Positions 53,660-60,684 of a stretch of 60,684 nt of DNA are shown here, one piece after another; position 1 is the first letter of the stretch; each line of letters begins with the position of its first letter. A program made the translations under genes and the position numbers. This DNA comes from Microcoleus sp. bin38.metabat.b11b12b14.051 (GTDB lineage: Bacteria; Cyanobacteriota; Cyanobacteriia; Cyanobacteriales; Microcoleaceae). Where the stretch lies: positions 1 to 60,684 of the forward strand of contig NZ_JAAFKD010000037.1 in the NCBI RefSeq assembly GCF_013299165.1, read 5' to 3'. Below the pieces are notes generated by a model. The model ran no database searches. It saw only the letters and a list, made by a program, of their open reading frames with translations, and was not told the DNA's origin.

Positions 53660-54721
53660 ATGATTATTGTCATGAAAGCCGGCACTCCAGCAGCCGAGAT
53701 CGATCGACTAGACGAAGAACTCCGCACTAACTGGGGTTTGACACCAGAAAAAATCGTCGGGCGTTACAAAACCGTCATGGGTTTAGTCGGCGATACTGTC
53801 GAGCTCGAACCCATGCAACTCCGCGAAATGAGCACCTGGATTGAGGAAGTGCTGCGCGTCGAAAAACCCTACAAACGCGCTTCTCTGGAATACCGCCAAG
53901 GAGAACCCACCGAAGTACCCGTCGCTACTCCATTGGGAACTGTGATGATTGGTCTAAATCATCCGATCGCAGTCGTAGCAGGCCCTTGCTCGGTCGAAAA
54001 CGAAGAAATGATTGTTGAGACGGCAATGCGCGTCAAAGCTGCTGGCGCTCAATTTTTGCGCGGTGGAGCCTACAAACCGAGAACTTCTCCCTATGCTTTC
54101 CAAGGACACGGCGAGAGTGCTTTGGGACTGCTGGCGGCGGCGCGGGAAGCTAGCGGTTTGGGAATTATTACCGAAGTTATGGATGCGGCGGACTTAAGTG
54201 CGATCGTAGAAGTAGCCGACGTAATCCAAGTCGGAGCACGCAATATGCAGAACTTCTCGCTGTTGAAGAAAGTCGGAGCTCAAGACAAACCGATTTTGCT
54301 GAAGCGCGGCATTTCCGCCACCATTGAAGAATGGTTGATGGCTGCTGAGTATATCATGGCTGCGGGCAATCCGAACGTGATTTTGTGCGAGCGCGGAATT
54401 CGCGGGTATGACAGGCAGTATACGCGGAATACGCTAGATTTGTCGGCGGTTCCAGTGCTGCGAACCCTGACTCACTTACCAATTATGGTTGACCCCAGTC
54501 ACGGGACTGGTTGGGCGCAGTTTGTGCCTTCGATGGCGTTTGCGTCGATCGCCTCCGGTACAGATTCGCTGATGATAGAAGTGCACCCGAATCCGAAAAA
54601 AGCTTTGTCTGACGGGCCGCAATCGTTAACACCGGATCAGTTCGACAAGTTGATGGAAGAATTGGCTGTAATTGGCAAAGTCATGAAACGTTGGCCGCAA
54701 CCGGTGCCAGTTTTGGCGTAG
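53660..54721 (+). CDS. aroF: 3-deoxy-7-phosphoheptulonate synthase (DAHP synthase), type I-beta
   Basis: First enzyme of the shikimate pathway: joins phosphoenolpyruvate and erythrose 4-phosphate. It begins at MIIVMKAGTPAAEID (ATG at 53660), the ferredoxin-like N-terminal regulatory domain of type I-beta enzymes, and continues with VVAGPCSVEN, RGGAYKPRTSPYAFQGHG, VIQVGARNMQNFSLLK, ILLKRG and IMVDPSHGTG (metal and substrate residues). The frame stays open 150 bases upstream, but that part is repeat-derived. Length 353, typical. A perfect terminator follows 35 bases downstream. Confidence 0.97.
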   Translation: MIIVMKAGTPAAEIDRLDEELRTNWGLTPEKIVGRYKTVMGLVGDTVELEPMQLREMSTWIEEVLRVEKPYKRASLEYRQGEPTEVPVATPLGTVMIGLNHPIAVVAGPCSVENEEMIVETAMRVKAAGAQFLRGGAYKPRTSPYAFQGHGESALGLLAAAREASGLGIITEVMDAADLSAIVEVADVIQVGARNMQNFSLLKKVGAQDKPILLKRGISATIEEWLMAAEYIMAAGNPNVILCERGIRGYDRQYTRNTLDLSAVPVLRTLTHLPIMVDPSHGTGWAQFVPSMAFASIASGTDSLMIEVHPNPKKALSDGPQSLTPDQFDKLMEELAVIGKVMKRWPQPVPVLA

Positions 54722-54755
54722 AAATATCAATCAGTAGGCGATTAGTCTAAAAAAA

Positions 54756-54787
54756 CCGTAGTATCTACAAAATACTACGGTTTTTTT
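54756..54787 (+). terminator. Intrinsic terminator of aroF
   Basis: CCGTAGTAT and ATACTACGG form a nine-pair stem with loop CTACAAA, followed by seven T. The A-run before the stem makes it potentially active in both directions. Confidence 0.9.
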
Positions 54788-54819
54788 GCGCTTACCATTT
54801 ACTCATTGAGTTATATCCT

Positions 54820-54879
54820 GTTCGTAGTGCGGACTTCAGTCCGCAGCCAAGCAAGCGGACTGAAGTCCGCACTACGAAC
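54820..54879. repeat. Long hairpin repeat (TTCGTAGTGCGGACTTCAGT family), copy 5
   Basis: GTTCGTAGTGCGGACTTCAG and CTGAAGTCCGCACTACGAAC pair over 20 bases. Compared with the 9847 copy, TTTAG became TTCAG on one arm and CTAAA became CTGAA on the other, a compensated change. Confidence 0.88.
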
Positions 54880-54917
54880 GAACCGTTTGTATGACGAGTA
54901 ATCGACAGGATATGATA

Positions 54918-55043
54918 TTAGCGATCGCTTCGATCTAAGATTGTTTCAATTTGACTCTTTACTTGTTCAAGTTCCCGACGTTTGTCAGCCAGCCAAACTT
55001 TTTGGGCTTCGCATTCTGCTTGATTTTGCCGATAATCGCGCAT
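54918..55043 (-). CDS. Small coiled-coil-like protein, 41 aa
   Basis: A short reading frame starts at ATG (55043) and ends TAA (54918). It encodes MRDYRQNQAECEAQKVWL and then DKRRELEQVKSQIETILD: charged, Gln/Glu-rich and helical. An AGGA lies seven bases upstream of the ATG within AGGAAGAAGAA. It is conserved in style with small cyanobacterial coiled-coil peptides, but I cannot name it. The frame is too short to be certain. Confidence 0.45.
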   Translation of the reverse strand: MRDYRQNQAECEAQKVWLADKRRELEQVKSQIETILDRSDR

Positions 55044-55256
55044 TTCTTCTTCCTATTCTCACAAATTCTCCTACTACAGCAACATAGCTTTTGAATTCGC
55101 ACAGCGCAACATTTCTACCGCAGTTGTGATATCTTTTTAAGTACAACAAAATTTTAATTCCCAAGAATCAGCTATTCCCAAAAGACCCCAGACTCACCCA
55201 CAAGGGAAGTATAGGAGTCTCAATCAATCTACTTTCTTCCTCCTACGCTAATTGCC
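55044..55256. other. Intergenic region upstream of the COP23 gene
   Basis: AT-rich sequence with no gene. The part before 55257 (CTTCCTCCTACGCTAATTGCC) should hold the COP23 leader, but no clear promoter or ribosome site is visible. Confidence 0.4.
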
Positions 55257-55832
55257 ATGCTCCTAAAAGCCCAATCTTTTCTCTCATTGCTGACTGGGTT
55301 AGCTATTTCACTAGGATTGGTGACAACACTTTCTCAATCCACCGCCGCTCAAAATCGGACATCCGACAACAATACGTTTTTTTGCGGTACCAGCAACGGT
55401 CAACCCGCAACCCTCGTGCGCGGCGCAAGAAGAAATTTCCCGCTAATTCGCTGGACAGATAACTCTTTTCCTCCGCCTTGGAATGCCCAGCAACGCTGCG
55501 AGGAGATTTCTCAAAGATTGCAGCGGTTTCACGATAACCAAGTCCTCAATTATATTGCTGCTAAAATGTGGGCCGGTCAACCCGTATTGTGTATTACCAG
55601 TGTCCGAAATGGCCCGTGTCGGCCAGACGGACTGTTAGTAACTCTCAAACCAGGAACAGACTTGCAGCGGACTTTCCAACGGCTGAGGAACAATCTTGAA
55701 GGAGGAGCCGATCGCACGCCTCTCGAACTCAGTGGCAATGAAGCAATTACTTACATGAATGGCGAAGCTTACCTCGATATTAGCAAATTGCTGCCAGAAG
55801 AAGATGAAGCACCGCCCAGAATCTTGAAATAG
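55257..55832 (+). CDS. COP23 family exported protein
   Basis: COP23 was found as a circadian-oscillating membrane protein of cyanobacteria; its role is unknown. Here a signal peptide (about 1-31; LLTGLAISLGLVTTLSQSTAAQ) precedes the domain with FFCGTSNGQPATLVRG, PLIRW and CEEISQRLQRFHDN, then NGPCRPDGLLVTLKPG with conserved Cys pairs. Length 191. It is followed by a trypsin-like protease gene whose GTG begins five bases after the TAG. Confidence 0.87.
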   Translation: MLLKAQSFLSLLTGLAISLGLVTTLSQSTAAQNRTSDNNTFFCGTSNGQPATLVRGARRNFPLIRWTDNSFPPPWNAQQRCEEISQRLQRFHDNQVLNYIAAKMWAGQPVLCITSVRNGPCRPDGLLVTLKPGTDLQRTFQRLRNNLEGGADRTPLELSGNEAITYMNGEAYLDISKLLPEEDEAPPRILK

Positions 55833-55837
55833 CGATC

Positions 55838-56656
55838 GTGTACCGCAGCAAACCCCGATGGAGGCAAATTCTGATGTTAATTGCCTATTTGGGCGGTTTA
55901 ATTATTCCCGTACCCGCATCAGCACCCAATGCCAGTGTATTAGTAGCACAGCAGCCAGCTCAACTTTCTGTCAAAGAAATCGAACAATTAGCAATGTCGA
56001 TCGCAGTTAAAGTGCGATCGAAAGATATCCTAGGTTCGGGAATTTTGATTCGCAAGCATGGCAATGTTTATACAGTGCTAACAAACGATCACGTACTCCT
56101 AGCAGGCGATCCGCCCTACAGCATAGAAACGCCCGATCGCAAAATCCATCCAGCAGTTAAAATCGCGGCAACTTCTCTCAACGGCAAAGACTTAGCTGTA
56201 TTGCAATTTCGCAGCGACGGTACTAATTATGCGATCGCATCCTTCGGCCCGGCCCCAGCAGTTGCCGATCAGGTATTTGCTGCCGGATTTCCCTTTATAG
56301 GCGAAACATCTAACCATCCCATTTCTGCCTTGAGCAAAAGTGGATTTGTCTTTAAAACCGGTCGGGTTTCCTTAATCTTAGACAAACCTTTACAGAAGGG
56401 ATATCGGATTGGATATACAAACGATTTAGAAAAAGGCATGAGTGGAGGGCCGCTGCTAAATAGTCGCGGCGAAGTAGTCGCAGTCAACGGCATCCACGCA
56501 GAACCGATTTTAGATACTGCTTACACTTATCAAGACGGTTCCCAGCCCAGCGCCTCCCTGCGGCAGGAGATGCGGCGCTACAGTTGGGGAATTCCGATCG
56601 AGAATTTGGTACAGTTAGTGCGATCGCCCTTGACTAATCTCAACCGCTTCTCATAG
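55838..56656 (+). CDS. Exported trypsin-like serine protease
   Basis: A 272-residue protein. An N-terminal hydrophobic segment (about 10-28; LMLIAYLGGLIIPVPASA) acts as a signal peptide or anchor. The trypsin-fold domain has His85 in LTNDHVL, Asp118 in NGKDLAVLQF and Ser202 in KGMSGGPLL, a complete catalytic triad. No PDZ or TPR domain is attached. The start is GTG at 55838, coupled to the COP23 gene upstream; an ATG 12 codons later would remove part of the signal. COP23 or its partner may be the substrate, an inference from adjacency only. Confidence 0.9.
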   Translation: MYRSKPRWRQILMLIAYLGGLIIPVPASAPNASVLVAQQPAQLSVKEIEQLAMSIAVKVRSKDILGSGILIRKHGNVYTVLTNDHVLLAGDPPYSIETPDRKIHPAVKIAATSLNGKDLAVLQFRSDGTNYAIASFGPAPAVADQVFAAGFPFIGETSNHPISALSKSGFVFKTGRVSLILDKPLQKGYRIGYTNDLEKGMSGGPLLNSRGEVVAVNGIHAEPILDTAYTYQDGSQPSASLRQEMRRYSWGIPIENLVQLVRSPLTNLNRFS

Positions 56657-56707
56657 CCCGCGTATCATCAGGACTTTCGTTGTATAGAAACCATTTGAGA
56701 TCTATTC

Positions 56708-56855
56708 TGCGTAAATCTCAGAAACCGGGTTTCTCTCGGTATTTCTCGTCATCCAACCCAAAAACTCGTAGAAACCCGGTTTCTTGCCCCGGACGTAAAT
56801 CTCAGAAACCGTGTTAATCTCAGTATTTCTCGTCACCCAACCCAAAAACTCAAAG
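56708..56855. repeat. Palindromic repeat, isolated paired unit and half unit
   Basis: AGAAACCGGGTTTCT near 56713 and AGAAACCCGGTTTCT near 56769, linked by CGTCATCCAACCCAAAAACT, form a member of the family seen in arrays A-C, followed by a decayed half (AGAAACCGTGTTAATCTC). Confidence 0.85.
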
Positions 56856-56967
56856 ATCTCAAATAGGTTCTATAGAAGCGAATTCATTCGCCCAAAACAC
56901 GTAATTTTCAACCCAAAAATAATAGCAATTGTCAAAAACATTGTCACATAAAAATTAGATAATATCA

Positions 56968-57140
56968 TCCGTAGGGAAACGGCATTGCCGTGTCCGGCGG
57001 GAAGTAGGGAAACGGCATTGCCGTGTCCGGCGGGGAATTATGCTATAAACAAATAATCTCTCTAGAATTACTCGTAGGGTGCGTCGCCATGAAAAATCCG
57101 TAACTAAATATCGACAATCTCATAGCGACGCACCTGTGCC
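56968..57140. repeat. Tandem GTAGGGAAACGGCATTGCCGTGTCC repeats and a GCGACGCACC motif
   Basis: Two close copies of TAGGGAAACGGCATTGCCGT lie near 56972 and 57007. GTAGGGTGCGTCGCC (about 57075) and GCGACGCACC (about 57125) are inverted to each other around about 40 bases. No gene is seen in 56657-57190. Confidence 0.8.
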
Positions 57141-57190
57141 ATCCCTCACAGAAAAACTTATTGTGTAGCATTTTATAAAAATTGTATCAT

Positions 57191-58966
57191 ATGAGAAATA
57201 TAACAATGAATTTCCCCCACAAACTCCCAGCAGCCATCACCGGAGCAATAATTATCCTTGCCCAACCTCAATTGGCAGCCGCCCAATTATCCCCCCAGCA
57301 ACTCGAAGCAATTGGCAGAGAAATCACCGTTCGGATCGACGGAAACGGTGGCGGTTCAGGAGTAATTATTGACCGCAAAGATAACACTTACTTCGTCCTC
57401 ACCAACCATCACGTAGTCAGATATCCAGACCGCTATGAAATCCAAACCTCAGACGGCAGTCGCTATCCGGCTTACAAAATGCAAGAATTACCCGGATTTG
57501 ATTTAGCATTAATCCAGTTTCAGAGTAATAAAAACTATCGTGTTGCCGAGCTAGGAAATTCCGATCAATTAACCGGAGGAGCAAAGGTTTACGCCACCGG
57601 CTTTCCCGTACCAAGCCCTGGAAGAGAACAGCGCAGCTATCAGTTTGCGGCGGGGCAGTTTCAGCGTGACCAGCCGGGAGGAGACAATGGCTATACAATG
57701 GTCTACAACAGCGAAGTCATCCCCGGAATGAGCGGCGGCCCGGTGCTGGATGGAATCGGGCGAGTAGTGGGGATTAACGGGCGGTCTTGCAGCGGTTTGA
57801 GGTTAGGAATTCCCATTAATAGTTTTGTGGCAAATAAGCGCAATTTGCGGCAGCTACAGGATATTTCTGCGGACAATACGCGATCGGCTAGTGGTGAGGA
57901 TTTGCTGAACTTAGGCGGGGCGAAGGCTGATAGCGGAGACTACCAAAGTGCGATTAGGGATTATCAAAAAGCTTTGCAGATTTGTCCCGACAATCCTGAT
58001 GCTTACTACCGCATAGGTACTGCTCAATACAACGCTGGGAATAAGCAAGCAGCTATTGAGAACTTTAGCCAGGTGATTCGGATTAATCCAAGTAATGCAA
58101 ATGCTTATGTGTTTCGGGGTGTTGTCCGTTCAAGTCAGGAAGATAAACAGGGTGCTATATCCGATTTAAACGAAGCTATTCGCCTCAATCCTAACTTTGC
58201 TATTGCGTACATCCATCGGGGTACTGTCCGCTATAATCAAGGAGATAAACCGGGTGCTATATCCGATTATAATGAAGCTATTCGCCTCAATCCTAACTTT
58301 GCTACTTTCTACAGCAATCTGGGTAATACTCGCTATAAACAGGGAGATCGACAGAGTGCGATATCCGATTTAAACGAAGCTATTCGCCTCAATCCTAACT
58401 ATGCTATTGCCTACTACAATCGGGGTGTTTTCCGCTATAGTCAGGGAGATAAACCGGGTGCGATATCCGATTTAAACGAAGTTATTCGCCTCAATCCTAA
58501 CTATGCTATTGCCTACATCGATCGGAGTATCGCCCGCTATAGTCAAGGAGATAAACCGGGTGCTATATCCGATTACAACGAAGCTATTCGCTTGAATCCT
58601 AACTATGCTATTACCTACAGAAATCCGGGTAATGCCAGCTCAATCTCGGCAGATAAACATGGTCCGCTCGCCGATTTAAACGAAGCCATTCGCCTCAATC
58701 CTAACTCTGGTATTGCCTACTACAATCGGGGTGTTTTCCGCTATGGTCAGGGAGATCAGCAGGGTGCTATATCCGATTTAAATCAAGCGATTCGCCTCAA
58801 TCCTAACTCTAGTGATTCTTACTATTTCCGCGCTCTTACCTACTTGCAACAAGGAGACAAACGAAAGGCTATTGATGATTTCCAGAAATCAGTCAACCTG
58901 TATCAGGGTGGAAACGACGAGTGGTACCAAAATGCACAATACAGAATCAGAGAACTTCAGCAATAG
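57191..58966 (+). CDS. Exported trypsin-like protease with C-terminal TPR repeats
   Basis: A signal peptide (AAITGAIIILAQPQLAAAQ, about residues 14-32) leads into a trypsin-fold domain with His74 in LTNHHVV, Asp104 in PGFDLALIQF and Ser181 in PGMSGGPVL. From about 232 to the end there are about ten 34-residue TPRs with the core GDKPGAISDLNEAIRLNPN, nearly identical in several places. This order (protease then TPR) is common in cyanobacterial envelope proteins. The ATG at 57191 is taken; 57206 is possible, and the TTG at 57182 is unlikely. The protein is exported, so TPRs may bind a partner outside the membrane. Confidence 0.9.
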   Translation: MRNITMNFPHKLPAAITGAIIILAQPQLAAAQLSPQQLEAIGREITVRIDGNGGGSGVIIDRKDNTYFVLTNHHVVRYPDRYEIQTSDGSRYPAYKMQELPGFDLALIQFQSNKNYRVAELGNSDQLTGGAKVYATGFPVPSPGREQRSYQFAAGQFQRDQPGGDNGYTMVYNSEVIPGMSGGPVLDGIGRVVGINGRSCSGLRLGIPINSFVANKRNLRQLQDISADNTRSASGEDLLNLGGAKADSGDYQSAIRDYQKALQICPDNPDAYYRIGTAQYNAGNKQAAIENFSQVIRINPSNANAYVFRGVVRSSQEDKQGAISDLNEAIRLNPNFAIAYIHRGTVRYNQGDKPGAISDYNEAIRLNPNFATFYSNLGNTRYKQGDRQSAISDLNEAIRLNPNYAIAYYNRGVFRYSQGDKPGAISDLNEVIRLNPNYAIAYIDRSIARYSQGDKPGAISDYNEAIRLNPNYAITYRNPGNASSISADKHGPLADLNEAIRLNPNSGIAYYNRGVFRYGQGDQQGAISDLNQAIRLNPNSSDSYYFRALTYLQQGDKRKAIDDFQKSVNLYQGGNDEWYQNAQYRIRELQQ

Positions 58967-58993
58967 CTTTCAATCATTTTACAACTACTAAAA

Positions 58994-60448
58994 TTAGTTT
59001 TCAAACGAATCAACCATTTCATCAACTATTTTGCTAAGTTCATCATATTTTTCCGATCCTGCCTCGTAAGTAATAACGTAAGCCTTCTGATCTTTCACGT
59101 TACCAACTTCCATCAATTTCAAACTTTTATTATTCTCATCCTTTCCCGTATAAACCACTTGAAAAGCCGGACGCTTTGCCAGAGTAGCTTTCTCATTTTG
59201 CCCTTCAATTTTATATTTTTTTATTTGCTTTTTATCATCTAAAAATTCATTTTCAATATAGTTCACAGACTGCTTTGTATATTCCTGTAAAGACAGCCAA
59301 TTAGGTAAAGTTTTAACACTAATCAGCACATTAGCTTTAGAAGGCTCATGCACAAACTTAACCACCTCCCCATCAATGCCGATTTCTTGCGGCTTCCAGT
59401 CCTTCGGGTGTTTAATACTTATCTTATACTGAGAATTCTTATAAGTCTTAAAATTATCCGAACTCACATTTTCCTTTGAATCGGGCGAATTCGACATTTG
59501 TTGAATCCCAGCAATAAAACCGGGCAAGCCGAAAATCAACGCCAGAAATCCAATAACTACTCCCGTAACAAGCTGAGCGACAGCAGTTGGATCACCAGCC
59601 ATCATTGCTGCCAAAAACGACTTGTATCGAATCCGACGGGGAAGACTTAATTTTGTAAGAGCTTGCAAGACATTATCTGCTGACTCATAGCGCTCCCTAA
59701 AACTTGGATGCACCATCTTTTCGATAATTGCTTTAAGTTTAGCGCTCGTTTTTGTCCCGCTCGGCCACATAACCAGCGACATATTCGGATCTTTAGGAAT
59801 ATCTCCAGCAGATAACCCAGTCAGCGCTTGCATCCCAATCATCCCCACCGCATAGATATCGCTATTAAATTCAGGATTGCCATTCTTTTGTTCTGGCGGT
59901 GCATAGCCGGGAATACTTGCTTGCACCTGATTAGAAGAATTACTCCCCAGATAGCCAACTCGTTTAGCCGAACCAAAATCAATCAATACAAGTTTTGAGT
60001 CAGAGGTTCGCCTAATTAAATTTGAAGGGTTAATATCGCAGTGAATAATCTTTTTTTCGTGAACAAACTTGACAAGTACCAAAATTTCCAGCAACAGGCG
60101 AATCACCTCACCCTCACTCAACCGCTGACTCGGTTTAAGTTCTTGACTTAAATCGTGACCCTCAATATAGTCTTGAACTAAATAAAATTGAGAATTATCT
60201 TCACCAATGGTAAAAAGCTGTGGAATTTGGTCATGTTTTAAGTCATCTAAAATTTGAGCTTCAGCCTTCAAGCCATCTTGTGCCTGCTGAGAGGTCAAAG
60301 GAGGGGATAGTGGTTGCTTGAGGCGTTTAACCACACGCAAATCCTGATTAAGTTTCTCCCGATCTTTAGCGAAATAAATATGACAATAATTAGTATCTTT
60401 CAGGTGTTCCGTGATTTCGTAATGCCCAAAAATAGTTTGTCCAAGCAT
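58994..60448 (-). CDS. Ser/Thr protein kinase with membrane anchor and PsbP-like C-terminal domain
   Basis: A 484-residue Hanks-type kinase. Glycine loop region GHYEITEHL, ATP-binding Lys41 (VVKRLKQ), catalytic loop HCDINPSN with Asp138, and DFG Asp157 are present; APE is APPEQ. The usual HRD is HCD, seen in some cyanobacterial kinases. One membrane helix (about 298-319; VTGVVIGFLALIFGLPGF) separates it from an outer domain (about 345-484; YKISIKHPKDWKP and FQVVYTGKDENNKSL) resembling the PsbP fold. ATG at 60448. It lies next to the rRNA terminator on the same strand. Confidence 0.9.
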   Translation of the reverse strand: MLGQTIFGHYEITEHLKDTNYCHIYFAKDREKLNQDLRVVKRLKQPLSPPLTSQQAQDGLKAEAQILDDLKHDQIPQLFTIGEDNSQFYLVQDYIEGHDLSQELKPSQRLSEGEVIRLLLEILVLVKFVHEKKIIHCDINPSNLIRRTSDSKLVLIDFGSAKRVGYLGSNSSNQVQASIPGYAPPEQKNGNPEFNSDIYAVGMIGMQALTGLSAGDIPKDPNMSLVMWPSGTKTSAKLKAIIEKMVHPSFRERYESADNVLQALTKLSLPRRIRYKSFLAAMMAGDPTAVAQLVTGVVIGFLALIFGLPGFIAGIQQMSNSPDSKENVSSDNFKTYKNSQYKISIKHPKDWKPQEIGIDGEVVKFVHEPSKANVLISVKTLPNWLSLQEYTKQSVNYIENEFLDDKKQIKKYKIEGQNEKATLAKRPAFQVVYTGKDENNKSLKLMEVGNVKDQKAYVITYEAGSEKYDELSKIVDEMVDSFEN

Positions 60449-60506
60449 GATATCGGTGATGAACTAAAAAGGATGTGCTTACCCGTTGTTCATCCTAATC
60501 GTACCA

Positions 60507-60550
60507 CAAAAAAACCAAAGCCCCAATCTGGTATTCAGATTGGGGCTTTG
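60507..60550 (-). terminator. Intrinsic terminator of the rRNA operon
   Basis: CAAAGCCCCAATCTG and CAGATTGGGGCTTTG form a perfect 15-pair stem with loop GTATT, followed on the minus strand by GG and a run of about eight T. It lies 15 bases beyond the 5S rRNA and ends the rRNA transcript before the kinase gene. Confidence 0.9.
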
Positions 60551-60565
60551 TTGTTAAAATAGAAT

Positions 60566-60684
60566 CCCAGGCATCGAGCTATTTTCTCAGGCAGTGACCC
60601 GCCAAATATCTTCGCCACCGCAGCGTTTAACAACCGAGTTCGGGATGGAATCGGAGTGGTGCCACTGCGTCATAGACACCTAGA
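60566..60684 (-). rRNA. rrf: 5S ribosomal RNA
   Basis: On the minus strand the sequence contains ACCACTCCGATTCCATCCCG followed by AACTCGGTTGTTAAACGCTG and GGTCACTGCCTGAGAAAATA, then AGCTCGATGCCTGGGA. This is the conserved loop B-C region and 3-prime helix of cyanobacterial 5S rRNA. Helix I closes between TCTAGGTGTC at the window edge and GATGCCTGGGA, with G-U pairs, so nearly the whole 119-base gene is present. The 23S and 16S genes would lie beyond the edge. Confidence 0.92.

Overview
The window is chromosomal DNA from a cyanobacterium, most likely a filamentous Oscillatoriales-type strain (Microcoleus, Oscillatoria or Phormidium relatives). Lineage markers are gun4, the clock output kinase sasA, PAM68, COP23, DUF760 and DUF3181 proteins, a type III glutamine synthetase, abundant HIP1 octamers (GCGATCGC), heptanucleotide STRR arrays and dense palindromic intergenic repeats. 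No photosystem, phycobilisome or nitrogenase gene is present, so the genus is an inference. LAYOUT. 0-10 kb: gnd, then an accessory stretch (a small unknown gene, a Uma2 protein, a 1180-residue TPR-CHAT protease, and a coiled-coil protein with two C-terminal membrane helices). Three arrays of a palindromic AGAAACCGGGTTTCT-type repeat separate these genes. 10-19 kb: an ABC exporter, a GH31 alpha-glucosidase with two in-frame dispersed-repeat insertions, a FIST-sensor/histidine-kinase operon, a 2OG-Fe(II) oxygenase and a small antitoxin-like protein. 19-30.8 kb: glnN behind a strong NtcA-type promoter, DUF3181 and 2TM proteins, moaC, tRNA-Arg, a TnpB element inserted at the 3-prime end of an MFS gene, a large heptamer array, a GT4 glycosyltransferase, a DUF2079 membrane protein and a second, unrelated TnpB. 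31-39 kb: sasA, a Nudix hydrolase, DUF760, a group 2 sigma factor, an RNA methyltransferase, tRNA-Leu, a Uma2 protein with a heptad tail, ald and a methyltransferase. 40-45.5 kb: an XPB-like helicase with a Bax1/DUF790 nuclease, DUF2786, a PD-(D/E)XK-like protein, an orphan HicB and another Uma2 protein. 45.7-60.7 kb: gun4, two small unknown genes, a 0.9 kb gene-free region with a candidate structured RNA, an AAA-like fusion protein, ruvA, rpsO, pam68, DAHP synthase, a COP23-protease pair, a protease-TPR protein, a Ser/Thr kinase, and the 5S rRNA with its terminator at the right edge. HOW THE GENES WORK TOGETHER. Clear functional couples are FIST plus histidine kinase (sensory input), the TPR-CHAT protease plus the 2TM protein (best candidate for an undescribed conflict or cell-death module), XPB plus Bax1 (helicase-nuclease DNA repair), rpsO plus pam68 (translation and photosystem II assembly), and COP23 plus two trypsin-like proteases (exported proteins). 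Much of the rest is housekeeping metabolism separated by repeats. All functional calls come from reading motifs by eye; no database search was run.
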